From Bacteroidota bacterium (GTDB lineage: Bacteria > Bacteroidota > Bacteroidia > Chitinophagales > Chitinophagaceae): a stretch of DNA of 62,196 nt. Under the pieces are notes generated by a model, which saw nothing but the letters and a program-made list of their open reading frames with translations, had not been told where the DNA came from and did no database searches. The position numbers and the translations under genes were made by a program. How positions within the stretch are numbered: position 1 is the first letter of the stretch; every line of letters begins with the position of its first letter. The stretch lies in the NCBI GenBank assembly GCA_018268075.1, contig JAFDXH010000115.1, positions 1 to 62,196 of the forward strand. Reading direction: 5' to 3'. Of this stretch, positions 26,128 through 34,404 are shown piece after piece.

Positions 26128-26676
26128 ATGAAAAAAATCAAATTATTAGTAATGCTTGTGTGCACAAGCCTTTTTGCAACTAACGGTATTGCACAAACTA
26201 AAATGGTTGGAGGTGCTGCAATGTATCCCTCAAAGAATATTGTAGAAAATGCAATAAACTCAAAAGACCATACCACACTCGTAGCCGCTGTAAAGGCAGC
26301 CGGCCTGGTACCTACTTTAGAAAGTAAAGGGCCATTCACTGTATTTGCGCCAACCAATGAAGCATTTAACGCTTTGCCAAAAGGTACGGTAGAAACTCTT
26401 TTAATGCCAGAGAATAAGGCCAAATTAACCGGTATTCTCACTTATCATGTAGTACCCGGAAAGATTAGTGCAATGGACTTAATGAAGATGGTAAAAAAGG
26501 AGAAAGGAAAAGCCACTTTAAAAACGGTAAATGGTGAAAATATTTTTATCACAATGAAAGGCAAGCAATTAATGATAACTGATGAAAATGGTGGTACTGC
26601 AAAAATTACCATTTCTGATGTTAACCAAAGTAATGGAGTAATTCATGTAATTAATAAGGTATTATTACCAAAATAA
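26128..26676 (+). CDS. Exported fasciclin (FAS1) domain protein
   Basis: A 182-residue exported protein. The start is at the ATG at 26128, giving the signal peptide MKKIKLLVMLVCTSLFATN (cleavage near GIAQ). One FAS1 domain follows, with the family landmarks KGPFTVFAPTNEAFNALP, TYHVVPGKIS and the closing SNGVIHVINKVLLPK. FAS1 domains mediate adhesion to surfaces or glycans. It is the likely target of the sigma/anti-sigma pair upstream. Followed by a bidirectional terminator. Confidence 0.95.
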   Translation: MKKIKLLVMLVCTSLFATNGIAQTKMVGGAAMYPSKNIVENAINSKDHTTLVAAVKAAGLVPTLESKGPFTVFAPTNEAFNALPKGTVETLLMPENKAKLTGILTYHVVPGKISAMDLMKMVKKEKGKATLKTVNGENIFITMKGKQLMITDENGGTAKITISDVNQSNGVIHVINKVLLPK

Positions 26677-26702
26677 TTTTCGTACCTGAGATGCAGAATT
26701 AT

Positions 26703-26734
26703 AAAAAAATGGCCGGAATATCCGGCTATTTTTT
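26703..26734. terminator. Bidirectional intrinsic terminator
   Basis: GCCGGA (26712-26717) pairs with TCCGGC (26721-26726), flanked by A-runs on the left and T-runs on the right, so it can end both the fasciclin gene and the convergent helicase gene. Confidence 0.85.
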
Positions 26735-27976
26735 TTATCTTCTTTGGCTCCAAGTTCTCGTACGCCTAAATCCACTGTGGGATGCAGGCCTTCGTTGCAT
26801 CGGATTATTTTGAACTACCGGTGTTTGTACAAATTTTATATTGCTGGCAAATGGATGATCTGTAGCAATAGGAATTGTAAGATCAATCAACTTATGAATA
26901 TCGCGCAGAAAAGCACGCTCTTCCATATCGCAAAACGAAAGCGCCGCCCCTACTGCTCCTGCACGTCCGGTGCGCCCTATTCGGTGCACATACGTTTCCG
27001 GTATATTAGGCAATTCAAAATTGATTACATGACTCAATGAATCTATATCAATGCCACGTGCTGCTATATCAGTAGCTACAAGCACTCTTATTTTTCCTTC
27101 CTTAAAATTATTCAAAGCCCGCTGTCTTGCATTCTGAGTTTTGTTCCCATGTATAGCGTCTGCCTTTATCCCTGCCTTATAAAGGTCTCTGGCTATCTTG
27201 TCTGCACCATACTTGGTGCGTGTAAAGACTAATGCATTTTGTATATTTTCATCCTTCAATAAATGAATTAATAATTGCCTTTTATCATTTTTCTCTACCA
27301 GATAAATTAGCTGTTCTACCTTTTCGGCAGTAGAAGAAACTGGAGTTACTTCTACGCGCACAGGGTCTTTAAGAATAGATGCAGAAAGCCTAGTTATTTC
27401 TGGCGGCATGGTGGCTGAGAAAAATAGAGTTTGTCTTTTTTCTGGTAGCTGAGCAATAACTTTTTTTACATCATTGATGAAACCCATATCGAGCATCCGG
27501 TCTGCTTCATCCAATACAAACATTTTTATATGGTTGATATGTACTATTTTTTGCGCCATCAAATCAAGCAATCTGCCTGGTGTAGCTATTAATATATCAG
27601 CCCCCTTACGCAGTTGAATAGTTTGGTGGTGCTGAGATACGCCACCATAAATTACAGTATGCGGTATGCCGGTAAATTTTCCATAGGCAGAAAAACTCTC
27701 ATCAATCTGAATAGCCAATTCACGCGTAGGTGTAAGAATTAGGGCTTTTATATAATGTGATTGAACTGGATTTTTATCTGTTAAAAATAGGTTTTGAAGA
27801 ATCGGAATAGCAAAAGCGGCAGTCTTGCCTGTACCTGTTTGTGCACATCCTAATAAATCCTTTCCTCGCAATACCTGAGGTATTGCTTGTTCCTGAATTG
27901 GAGTGGGAGCAGCATAGCCCTCCAACTCTAGCGCCTTCAATATGGGCGCAATCAAATGCAAATCTTTAAATAACAA
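26735..27976 (-). CDS. rhlE: DEAD-box RNA helicase (RhlE-like)
   Basis: A 413-residue ATP-dependent RNA helicase with the full motif set: Q motif (PTPIQEQAIP), AQTGTGKT, PTRELA, VLDEADRMLDMGF, FFSATMP, and the C-terminal RIGRTGRAG. The tail is short and basic (RRPASHSGFRRTRTW). It resembles RhlE, which unwinds structured RNA and aids ribosome maturation or RNA decay, often in the cold. A promoter is seen at 28126-28154 on the minus strand, leaving a leader of about 145 bases, which suits cold-inducible helicase mRNAs. Confidence 0.93.
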   Translation of the reverse strand: MLFKDLHLIAPILKALELEGYAAPTPIQEQAIPQVLRGKDLLGCAQTGTGKTAAFAIPILQNLFLTDKNPVQSHYIKALILTPTRELAIQIDESFSAYGKFTGIPHTVIYGGVSQHHQTIQLRKGADILIATPGRLLDLMAQKIVHINHIKMFVLDEADRMLDMGFINDVKKVIAQLPEKRQTLFFSATMPPEITRLSASILKDPVRVEVTPVSSTAEKVEQLIYLVEKNDKRQLLIHLLKDENIQNALVFTRTKYGADKIARDLYKAGIKADAIHGNKTQNARQRALNNFKEGKIRVLVATDIAARGIDIDSLSHVINFELPNIPETYVHRIGRTGRAGAVGAALSFCDMEERAFLRDIHKLIDLTIPIATDHPFASNIKFVQTPVVQNNPMQRRPASHSGFRRTRTWSQRR

Positions 27977-28125
27977 TGTTTATATTTTTTTGAATAAATG
28001 ATAACTTCCCTGAAAACCTGTAGCCTGAAAGTTGTTTTAAAATATGCTCAAAACCTATGACTTGATGAGCTTGTGCTAGTGGGGAAGGTAATCCAGTCTG
28101 CTAAGTAGGAGTATATACTTGAGCG

Positions 28126-28154
28126 CAAATGTACGTCAAAATTGTCTTTTTCAA
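28126..28154 (-). promoter_or_regulatory. Bacteroidota-type promoter of the helicase gene
   Basis: Minus-strand TTG (28152-28154), 18-bp spacer, TACATTTG (28126-28133). It leaves a leader of about 145 bases before the helicase ATG. The rest of the 27977-28302 gap holds nothing else that I can name, besides the elements listed next. Confidence 0.65.
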
Positions 28155-28254
28155 AAATATCCTTCAATGTAAGATTAATTTGGGCGGTTTCCGTGTTGCG
28201 TACTGCTCAAGATATTTACTTTTTGCAAATAAAGCACGCGTCTCAATCACTGAT

Positions 28255-28274
28255 TGTCACAAAAGGGTGTGACA
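28255..28274. promoter_or_regulatory. Palindromic operator upstream of the persulfide dioxygenase gene
   Basis: TGTCACA (28255-28261) and TGTGACA (28268-28274), perfect 7-bp arms around a 6-bp centre. It ends 7 bases before the -7 element. The arm is CRP-like (TGTGA type) in letters; a CRP/FNR- or ArsR-family regulator is possible. Confidence 0.6.
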
Positions 28275-28281
28275 TATTATT

Positions 28282-28289
28282 TATCTTTG
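28282..28289 (+). promoter_or_regulatory. Putative -7 promoter element of the persulfide dioxygenase gene
   Basis: TATCTTTG matches TAnnTTTG; ATG is 14 bases further. The palindrome at 28255-28274 lies directly upstream, where a regulator would act. Confidence 0.6.
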
Positions 28290-28302
28290 AAAAAAAAAAT
28301 TA

Positions 28303-29631
28303 ATGGAAATCATTCAGTTTGAAGATAAAAATCTGGCTCATTATTCTTATGCAATTATTAGTAATGGCCAGATGGCCTTGATAGATCCGGCTCGTAATCC
28401 ACAACCCTATTACGATCTGGCAAAAGATAAAAATGTACAAATTAAAGCAGTGATGGAAACACATCCACATGCAGACTTTATAAGTAGTCATAAGGAAATA
28501 CATGATACCTGCGGCGCCACCATTTATGTAAGCAAATTGTTGGGCGCAGCATACCCTCATCAAAATTTTGATGATGGCGATGAAATAAAATTGGGCGATG
28601 TAACTTTTAGAGCATTAAATACCCCTGGGCATTCTCCAGATAGCATTAGCATAGTGGCTAAGGAGAATGGAAAGGATTTTGCCTTATTTAGTGGCGATAC
28701 TTTATTTATTGGTGATTGTGGTAGGCCCGATTTGCGTGAAACAGCAGGGCACATTACCTCCGAAAGAACAGAATTAGCAAAACAAATGTTTCATTCCCTG
28801 AGAGATAAAATATTAACCCTGTCTGATGAGGTGCTGGTATATCCCGCACATGGCGCCGGAAGCCTTTGTGGCAAAGGCCTTAGCGCTGCCAATGTAAGCA
28901 CTATAGGTACAGAAAGAGCCAGTAACTGGAGCTTGCAGGAAAGTACTGAAGCAGATTTTATTCATGAATTATTAGACAGCCAGCCTTTTGTTCCAAAGTA
29001 TTTTGTACACTCGGTAGAACTGAATAAAGAAGGTGCCCCGCCCTTTCTATCAAGTATTCAAAAAATTCAAATTTCGGATAAGGTTCCAGAAAAGCTGGAA
29101 AAGTTTGTAATCATTGATACCCGAAAGGAATCCGATTTTAAAAATGGATACCTACCTGGTGCAATCAATTTGATGATAGATACAAAATTTGAAACATGGC
29201 TGGGAAGCATCGTAGCGCCAGATGAAAAATTTTATTTATTTGCAGAAAGTAAAGAGGCTCTAGAAGCGCTCATCATTCGTATTGCAAAAATCGGATACGA
29301 ACCCCAAGTGGCTGGTGCATTTATCGCTCAGCATATTTCAGGCAATCAATTGCCTAATATAAATGTAGATGCTTTTAGTAATGCGCCCGAAGATTATACC
29401 ATCGTAGATATTAGAAATACTACAGAGGTAAAAAATAAAAAATTTTTTAAAAATACAATAGAAATTCCTTTACCCGAATTACGTGAAAGAGTACATGAAA
29501 TACCTTTTCAAAAACCAGTAGTTGTACATTGTGCGGGCGGATATAGAAGTGCTGCCGGAGCTTCGATTATAAAGGAAGCTTTAAAAAATACTGAAGTGTA
29601 CGACCTAAGCTATGCAATCAGTAAATTTTAA
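28303..29631 (+). CDS. CstB-like persulfide dioxygenase-rhodanese fusion
   Basis: The 442-residue chain has three parts, as in CstB of sulfide-detoxifying bacteria. (1) A metallo-beta-lactamase domain with THPHADF (His54, His56, Asp58), His110, Asp132 and His183, as for an Fe(II) persulfide dioxygenase. (2) A rhodanese-like domain without a Cys (the catalytic loop reads LFAESKEAL). (3) A true rhodanese domain with active Cys410 in HCAGGYRS. The metal motif normally reads HxHxDH; here the last His is Phe59, although the Fe ligands are kept. It probably oxidises low-molecular-weight persulfides to sulfite or thiosulfate. Confidence 0.88.
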   Translation: MEIIQFEDKNLAHYSYAIISNGQMALIDPARNPQPYYDLAKDKNVQIKAVMETHPHADFISSHKEIHDTCGATIYVSKLLGAAYPHQNFDDGDEIKLGDVTFRALNTPGHSPDSISIVAKENGKDFALFSGDTLFIGDCGRPDLRETAGHITSERTELAKQMFHSLRDKILTLSDEVLVYPAHGAGSLCGKGLSAANVSTIGTERASNWSLQESTEADFIHELLDSQPFVPKYFVHSVELNKEGAPPFLSSIQKIQISDKVPEKLEKFVIIDTRKESDFKNGYLPGAINLMIDTKFETWLGSIVAPDEKFYLFAESKEALEALIIRIAKIGYEPQVAGAFIAQHISGNQLPNINVDAFSNAPEDYTIVDIRNTTEVKNKKFFKNTIEIPLPELRERVHEIPFQKPVVVHCAGGYRSAAGASIIKEALKNTEVYDLSYAISKF

Positions 29632-29643
29632 TTTATTTTTTTT

Positions 29644-29889
29644 ATGAAGAAAATACAATCCCAGATTATAGATGTAAGAAATGCAGATGAATTTAATAAA
29701 GGGCACGCTAAAGGGAGCATAAACATACCAATAAATGAATTGGCGAATCATCTGGAAGAGATAAGGCAAATGAAAGAGCCGCCTATAGTGGTATGTGGCG
29801 GAGGCACAAGAAATAAAAAAGCACAAGAACTATTAAAAGAAAACGGAGTGGAAGCCACAGCCGGCGGTAGCTGGAAAAGTTTTAGTTAA
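29644..29889 (+). CDS. Single-domain rhodanese-like protein
   Basis: An 81-residue rhodanese with the IDVRNADEFNKGH N-terminal motif and the sulfur-carrying Cys in VVCGGGTRNKKA. It is cytoplasmic and lies 12 bases after the persulfide dioxygenase-rhodanese gene, so cotranscription is likely. It probably ferries sulfane sulfur to or from the enzyme, or acts as a thiosulfate sulfurtransferase. Confidence 0.9.
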   Translation: MKKIQSQIIDVRNADEFNKGHAKGSINIPINELANHLEEIRQMKEPPIVVCGGGTRNKKAQELLKENGVEATAGGSWKSFS

Positions 29890-30012
29890 ACCACGCTGAG
29901 GATATACGCATCTGTATTCCATGCCATTTTCGGTATTGGCCAGCTATTGCTTTTAGGGCTTTGGTAGAAAAAGCAAATCCTTTCAAACATCCTTCGATAT
30001 AATTCAGGATAT

Positions 30013-31029
30013 CTAAAATGCTTTTAAAGTAAGGCCAAGGCCGGGTAGATTGTTATAAATTATTTTACCAAATTCAAATTTTACCCCTTCTGCTACATCC
30101 TGCGCCAGAATAAGTGGCCCATCCATATCCACATAATCAACCATAGGCGCCAATTGAGCCAGGGCTGCTGTACCAACCGAACTTTCATTCATACATCCCA
30201 GCATGATTTTCAAATCCAGGCGTCTTGCATTTTCAATCATACGCAGAGCCGGTGTAATACCACTGCACTTGGTAAGTTTAATATTAATTCCATGAAAGAA
30301 ATCTGCACATTTATTTACATCATGCTCACTTACACAACTTTCATCTGCAATCAGTGGAAGCGGAGAGCGCTCTTTTAGAAAACGCATTCCCTCCCAATCA
30401 TCTTTTGCAAGTGGCTGCTCTATAAAAGCTACACCAAGGTTTTTGAAAATTTTAATCTTTTCGAGCGCTTCTTCGGCTACCCATGCAGCATTTGCGTCTA
30501 TCCGAAATTCAGCATCGGTATGCTTTCTAAGCTCTGTTATAATTTCTACATCATGGCTGGTACCCAGTTTTATTTTATAAATAGGCCAGGGGTTTTCATT
30601 CATCTTCTCTACCATTTTTTCAATCGTATCAATACCAATGGTAATATCTGTAGGAGGAACATTATTAATATCTTGGTTCCACAATTCATACAATGGCTTT
30701 CTCTTCATTTTGCCATAAATATCCCATGCTGCCATATCTATAGCACAAACCAAAAATGAGTTTTGAGGAAAAAGATGATGCAGATAATGCCAGTACCTAT
30801 CCGGAGTTACAAAAGCAAATTTTTCAATCATCGCTCTTTTCTCTTCTATATCGGCTATCATTTTCTCTACAGGAATATTGTAGTAAGTAATAGCTGCTGC
30901 TTCTCCATAACCTTTGATACCAAAGCATTCCAGCTCCACAAGTAGAGATGGCTGATGTGTTTTGGTTCCTTTACTGATTGTAAATGGATGTTTGAATGGA
31001 AGATTTATTTCTTGGTACTTAATTTTCAT
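30013..31029 (-). CDS. Dipeptide epimerase (enolase superfamily)
   Basis: A 338-residue enolase-superfamily protein with the acid/base lysines YKIKLG and INIKLTKCSG, the metal-binding residues FRIDANAAW, FIEQPL and ADESC, and the C-terminal DMDGPLIL. This is the L-Ala-D/L-Glu (dipeptide) epimerase group, which acts on murein tripeptide fragments during wall recycling. It lies 7 bases from malQ and reads in the same direction, so it may share a transcript. Substrate specificity cannot be read from sequence; other dipeptides (Ala-Phe, Ala-Glu) are possible. Confidence 0.88.
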   Translation of the reverse strand: MKIKYQEINLPFKHPFTISKGTKTHQPSLLVELECFGIKGYGEAAAITYYNIPVEKMIADIEEKRAMIEKFAFVTPDRYWHYLHHLFPQNSFLVCAIDMAAWDIYGKMKRKPLYELWNQDINNVPPTDITIGIDTIEKMVEKMNENPWPIYKIKLGTSHDVEIITELRKHTDAEFRIDANAAWVAEEALEKIKIFKNLGVAFIEQPLAKDDWEGMRFLKERSPLPLIADESCVSEHDVNKCADFFHGINIKLTKCSGITPALRMIENARRLDLKIMLGCMNESSVGTAALAQLAPMVDYVDMDGPLILAQDVAEGVKFEFGKIIYNNLPGLGLTLKAF

Positions 31030-31036
31030 AGGTTAC

Positions 31037-33721
31037 TTATAGCCTCCCACTTTCTAAAATGTATTGCCTTAATGTGTTATTAAATTTGTCCTCCTTAATC
31101 AATTTTTCTAAATCAATGTGCATTCTATAGTGCCAGTAATGATTCGGGTTCGAAGGTATGTTTATCCTTTCATCATTTGGGTTTTGCCTTCGTAAATCAT
31201 CATCCATACCGAGAATATCCTGAAGCTGAAATATTGCCAGCATTGCAGGAGAATACAGGTGCTGCAATACAATTTCTTTATCTATCCAGCCTTCGCAATA
31301 GTAAGGCGCAATGCCATAGTGCCCCAGCATCTGATTGTAAAAGTGCTGTGTATTTTCTCTGTCTTCTTCCCACCAACCGCGAATGGTACTCATATCGTGG
31401 GTAGATGGAGTAACAATAGATAAATAAGGTGCATCATTTGGATGGAAGAATCTGGTATTGTTTGATTTAGGCATTCTTTCAATCTCCAAGCCAAGGATGG
31501 CTAATTCTTTCATCACCTCAGGCACACAATCAGGCACCATTCCCAGGTCTTCGCCACATACCAGCATTTTGGTACTCCTTTTTAGTTGTGGCAGCTTTTT
31601 TAAGCCCTGCTCTCTCCAAAAATTATTTTGTCGGCGAAAAAAATAATCTACATACAAATCCTTTAATTGATATTTTGTATGATCGTCAAGATGTTGAAAT
31701 GATAGCGTTTGATCCATTGAAATCCTAAAATGAAATTTACGACCATCAGTTCCGCTCTCCTCAAATAAAATCACATTACTTGCCAGGTCAAACAGCCCCT
31801 GCTTCAAATGAATATCACCACTGTTTTTTAATTCATTTAATATTTTTGCCTGAGTGTTTACATTTTCCCTTAAAGCATATTTCCCATCTTGTGTTTTATT
31901 TAAATAAATTTCAATTACATGAGAAGCTTGATCCCCAAAAATATTTTTCAAAATATCATCATTGATATAAGGGCTGCAATAACGATGGTAGTCGAAGGAA
32001 ATATTTCTTTCTCCAAATTCATTTGAGTCTATTGGTATAGCAGGTATAAACCTTCCCATTATTCCTTCTACACTTTCTATTGGAATACTCCACATTCTAA
32101 AAAATCCTAAAATATGATCAATGCGAAATGCATCAAAGTATTTGCTCATCTGATCAAAGCGATGCCGCCACCAACTATAGTTTCCGGTTTGCATCTGATG
32201 CCAGTTATAAGTAGGAAAACCCCAGTTCTGGCCTTTTACAGCAAAATCGTCCGGAGGGGCGCCTGCTTGCTCATCCATGTTATATAATGCAGGATTTTCC
32301 CATGCATCACAACTGTACCGATATATTCCAATAGGAATATCGCCCTTTAAAACAATCTTCTTGCGGCGGGCATAATTTACTACTTCCGTCAGTTGCAAAT
32401 GCAAATGGTACTGAACGAAATAAAAAAAACATATTTCATCATAATGCGTCTGTGAAGGAGCTACAAATCTTTGAATAGCGCTTTCATCATATCTGGAATG
32501 TGCTTTCCACAGTGAAAAATCAGGAGTTTTATATTTATCTCTGAGATAAGAATATGCTGCATAAGGCACTAACCATTCCCTATTCAATTCAAAAAATTGA
32601 AAATAATTTAAGTCATTTTTAAACTCATCTTTTTGAGCTTCAAATAATTCCCGCAATACATTCCACTTGAATTTCATTACCTGCTCATAATCAAATTCTT
32701 CCTGGCTATTTAATTGCTTTTGCTTTTTCTTTAATGGTTTTACAATGGCTGCATCTTCTTCTCGTGCTACTTTATTTAAATTAATGTAAAGGGGATGTAA
32801 TGCAAAGGCAGAGATGGCAGCATAAGGATAAGAATCCTGCCAGGTATGATGTGCTGTGGTATCATTTACCGGCAACAATTGTATTAACTGAATACCAGCA
32901 TTAGATGCCCAATCTATTAATAATTTTATATCGAAAAATTCGCCTACTCCGAACCCCTTTTGGCTACGCAATGAAAAAACAGGTATGGAAACACCACACC
33001 CTTTCCAGAGGCTTACCGGAATATTCGCAAAATTATCCTGAAGTATTGTAAATTTTGTGGCGGCATCTGCTACAGGAATGCTTCTGTTATCACCCTCTTC
33101 AAATCTTAAAAATTTCTTTTCTTTAAGATTGTAAATACCATATTTATAGCTGGCAGGCCATTCATCTGGCGATATACTAACTCTTGCCACAAACCAATTA
33201 TTTTCAGGAACCATTAAGATTGGATTTTTTTCATTCCAATTTTTTAATGAATCTACCGATCCGGTGAGGCAAAGCGTTTCTCCATCTTTTAAAATGGGCG
33301 CTTTCACTCTGAACTCGTGATTGAATTTCTTTGAGGATACCTTCTTAAATTTAGACACAGCAGGCAACAGCACTTTGCTAAAAGCGCTGGTAAAATAGAT
33401 ATTTCCGATTAAAGATATATCATTCCACAAATCCCAAATTACAATATCAGATACTTTATAATGCTCGGTATGCAGAATCCGATAGCTGTCGCCATCATAA
33501 GTCTTAATTGAATTCTTTTCGTGGTAGATAAAATAGCTGTAATGAATGGTATCATCAAAATGCTTGGGCAGGTTGAGTGTAAGTTTCCATAGCTCTTCAT
33601 TAAAATATTCCATTGGTAAAGCCTTAGACTCATCATTGTCGCCCATGAAAGCATTATTACCTAATAGAAATATTTTCTCGCCAGGATTAGTACGGTAACG
33701 GATAAAAAAAGTAATTTTCAT
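31037..33721 (-). CDS. malQ: 4-alpha-glucanotransferase with N-terminal starch-binding domains
   Basis: An 894-residue GH77 amylomaltase that moves alpha-1,4-glucan segments between maltodextrins. Two N-terminal CBM20-like starch-binding modules are seen (YRTNPGEKIFLLGNN and LKDGETLCLTGSV). The catalytic barrel has DIPIGIYRYSCDAW, DDFAVKGQNWGFPTYNW, RIDHILGFFRMWSIP and GEDLGMVPD, matching the nucleophile Asp and acid/base Glu regions of the family. The extended length is normal for Bacteroidota and plants. No signal peptide: it acts in the cytoplasm on glycogen or maltodextrin. Reads towards the dipeptide epimerase. Confidence 0.95.
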   Translation of the reverse strand: MKITFFIRYRTNPGEKIFLLGNNAFMGDNDESKALPMEYFNEELWKLTLNLPKHFDDTIHYSYFIYHEKNSIKTYDGDSYRILHTEHYKVSDIVIWDLWNDISLIGNIYFTSAFSKVLLPAVSKFKKVSSKKFNHEFRVKAPILKDGETLCLTGSVDSLKNWNEKNPILMVPENNWFVARVSISPDEWPASYKYGIYNLKEKKFLRFEEGDNRSIPVADAATKFTILQDNFANIPVSLWKGCGVSIPVFSLRSQKGFGVGEFFDIKLLIDWASNAGIQLIQLLPVNDTTAHHTWQDSYPYAAISAFALHPLYINLNKVAREEDAAIVKPLKKKQKQLNSQEEFDYEQVMKFKWNVLRELFEAQKDEFKNDLNYFQFFELNREWLVPYAAYSYLRDKYKTPDFSLWKAHSRYDESAIQRFVAPSQTHYDEICFFYFVQYHLHLQLTEVVNYARRKKIVLKGDIPIGIYRYSCDAWENPALYNMDEQAGAPPDDFAVKGQNWGFPTYNWHQMQTGNYSWWRHRFDQMSKYFDAFRIDHILGFFRMWSIPIESVEGIMGRFIPAIPIDSNEFGERNISFDYHRYCSPYINDDILKNIFGDQASHVIEIYLNKTQDGKYALRENVNTQAKILNELKNSGDIHLKQGLFDLASNVILFEESGTDGRKFHFRISMDQTLSFQHLDDHTKYQLKDLYVDYFFRRQNNFWREQGLKKLPQLKRSTKMLVCGEDLGMVPDCVPEVMKELAILGLEIERMPKSNNTRFFHPNDAPYLSIVTPSTHDMSTIRGWWEEDRENTQHFYNQMLGHYGIAPYYCEGWIDKEIVLQHLYSPAMLAIFQLQDILGMDDDLRRQNPNDERINIPSNPNHYWHYRMHIDLEKLIKEDKFNNTLRQYILESGRL

Positions 33722-33842
33722 CTTTGATTCAAGTTGGATATGGCGGCAATTTAAACCGTTTCAACTATAATGTAAAAAATACACACTAATTTGTATCAAA
33801 AAATATCCTGAGGAAGAGGTCGGGTTAGTGAAAATAAAATGG

Positions 33843-34352
33843 TTAAAGAAAAACCAGTAATCCAAACCAAAGAATAAAAACTACTGTGCCGAGCACTGCA
33901 GATATACGTTTGCTTTTTGGCTGTTTAGAAGTAAATGCAAATAATATTCCCAATGGCCCTATGATGGCGCCAATAATGAACCACAGTCCATCCAATTTAA
34001 ACTTTCCCTTTTGAGGTGCATAATATTTATTTAGAAGCAAGTCTGGGTGCTGCTTTACAGCAGTTCTGAGTTTACCCTTAAGCAATTTGAAATAAATTTT
34101 TTGAAATAAATTCAACTGATGGCCGGTAGCCGCAGAAAATTGCTTTGCATCCATATTTACTATATCACGTACAAGTAATTGATCCTCATTTGTTTTGGAA
34201 GTGATAACGGTATGAGGACTCACATTAATTGCCAGCGACCGTGCAGAGCAAAAAAGCACTAAAGATAAAACCAGATAAAAATATTTTTTCAAAGCAGCAG
34301 GATTATAAATGATGAAAGAGAAAGCAAATGTATTTTTTAAATTGTAGGGCAC
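33843..34352 (-). CDS. Exported/membrane protein of unknown function
   Basis: A 169-residue protein with a signal-like N-terminus (KKYFYLVLSLVLFCSARSLA) and two further hydrophobic helices at the C-terminus (GLWFIIGAIIGPLGILFAF and VLGTVVFILWFGLLVFL). A TTG at 34292 would start the protein right at the signal peptide and is a more natural start than the ATG used here. A middle stretch is Lys/Leu-rich (FQKIYFKLLKGKLR). I recognise no family. It follows dnaK on the minus strand but is separated from it by a terminator. Confidence 0.6.
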   Translation of the reverse strand: MPYNLKNTFAFSFIIYNPAALKKYFYLVLSLVLFCSARSLAINVSPHTVITSKTNEDQLLVRDIVNMDAKQFSAATGHQLNLFQKIYFKLLKGKLRTAVKQHPDLLLNKYYAPQKGKFKLDGLWFIIGAIIGPLGILFAFTSKQPKSKRISAVLGTVVFILWFGLLVFL

Positions 34353-34358
34353 AAAAAA

Positions 34359-34385
34359 AAGGTTACCCCAATTAAGGATAACCTT
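34359..34385 (-). terminator. Intrinsic terminator of dnaK
   Basis: Minus-strand AAGGTTA and TAACCTT arms (34359-34365 and 34379-34385) followed by a T-run (34352-34358). It begins 20 bases past the dnaK stop. Confidence 0.85.
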
Positions 34386-34404
34386 CTATTTTATTTTAAA
34401 CTGA

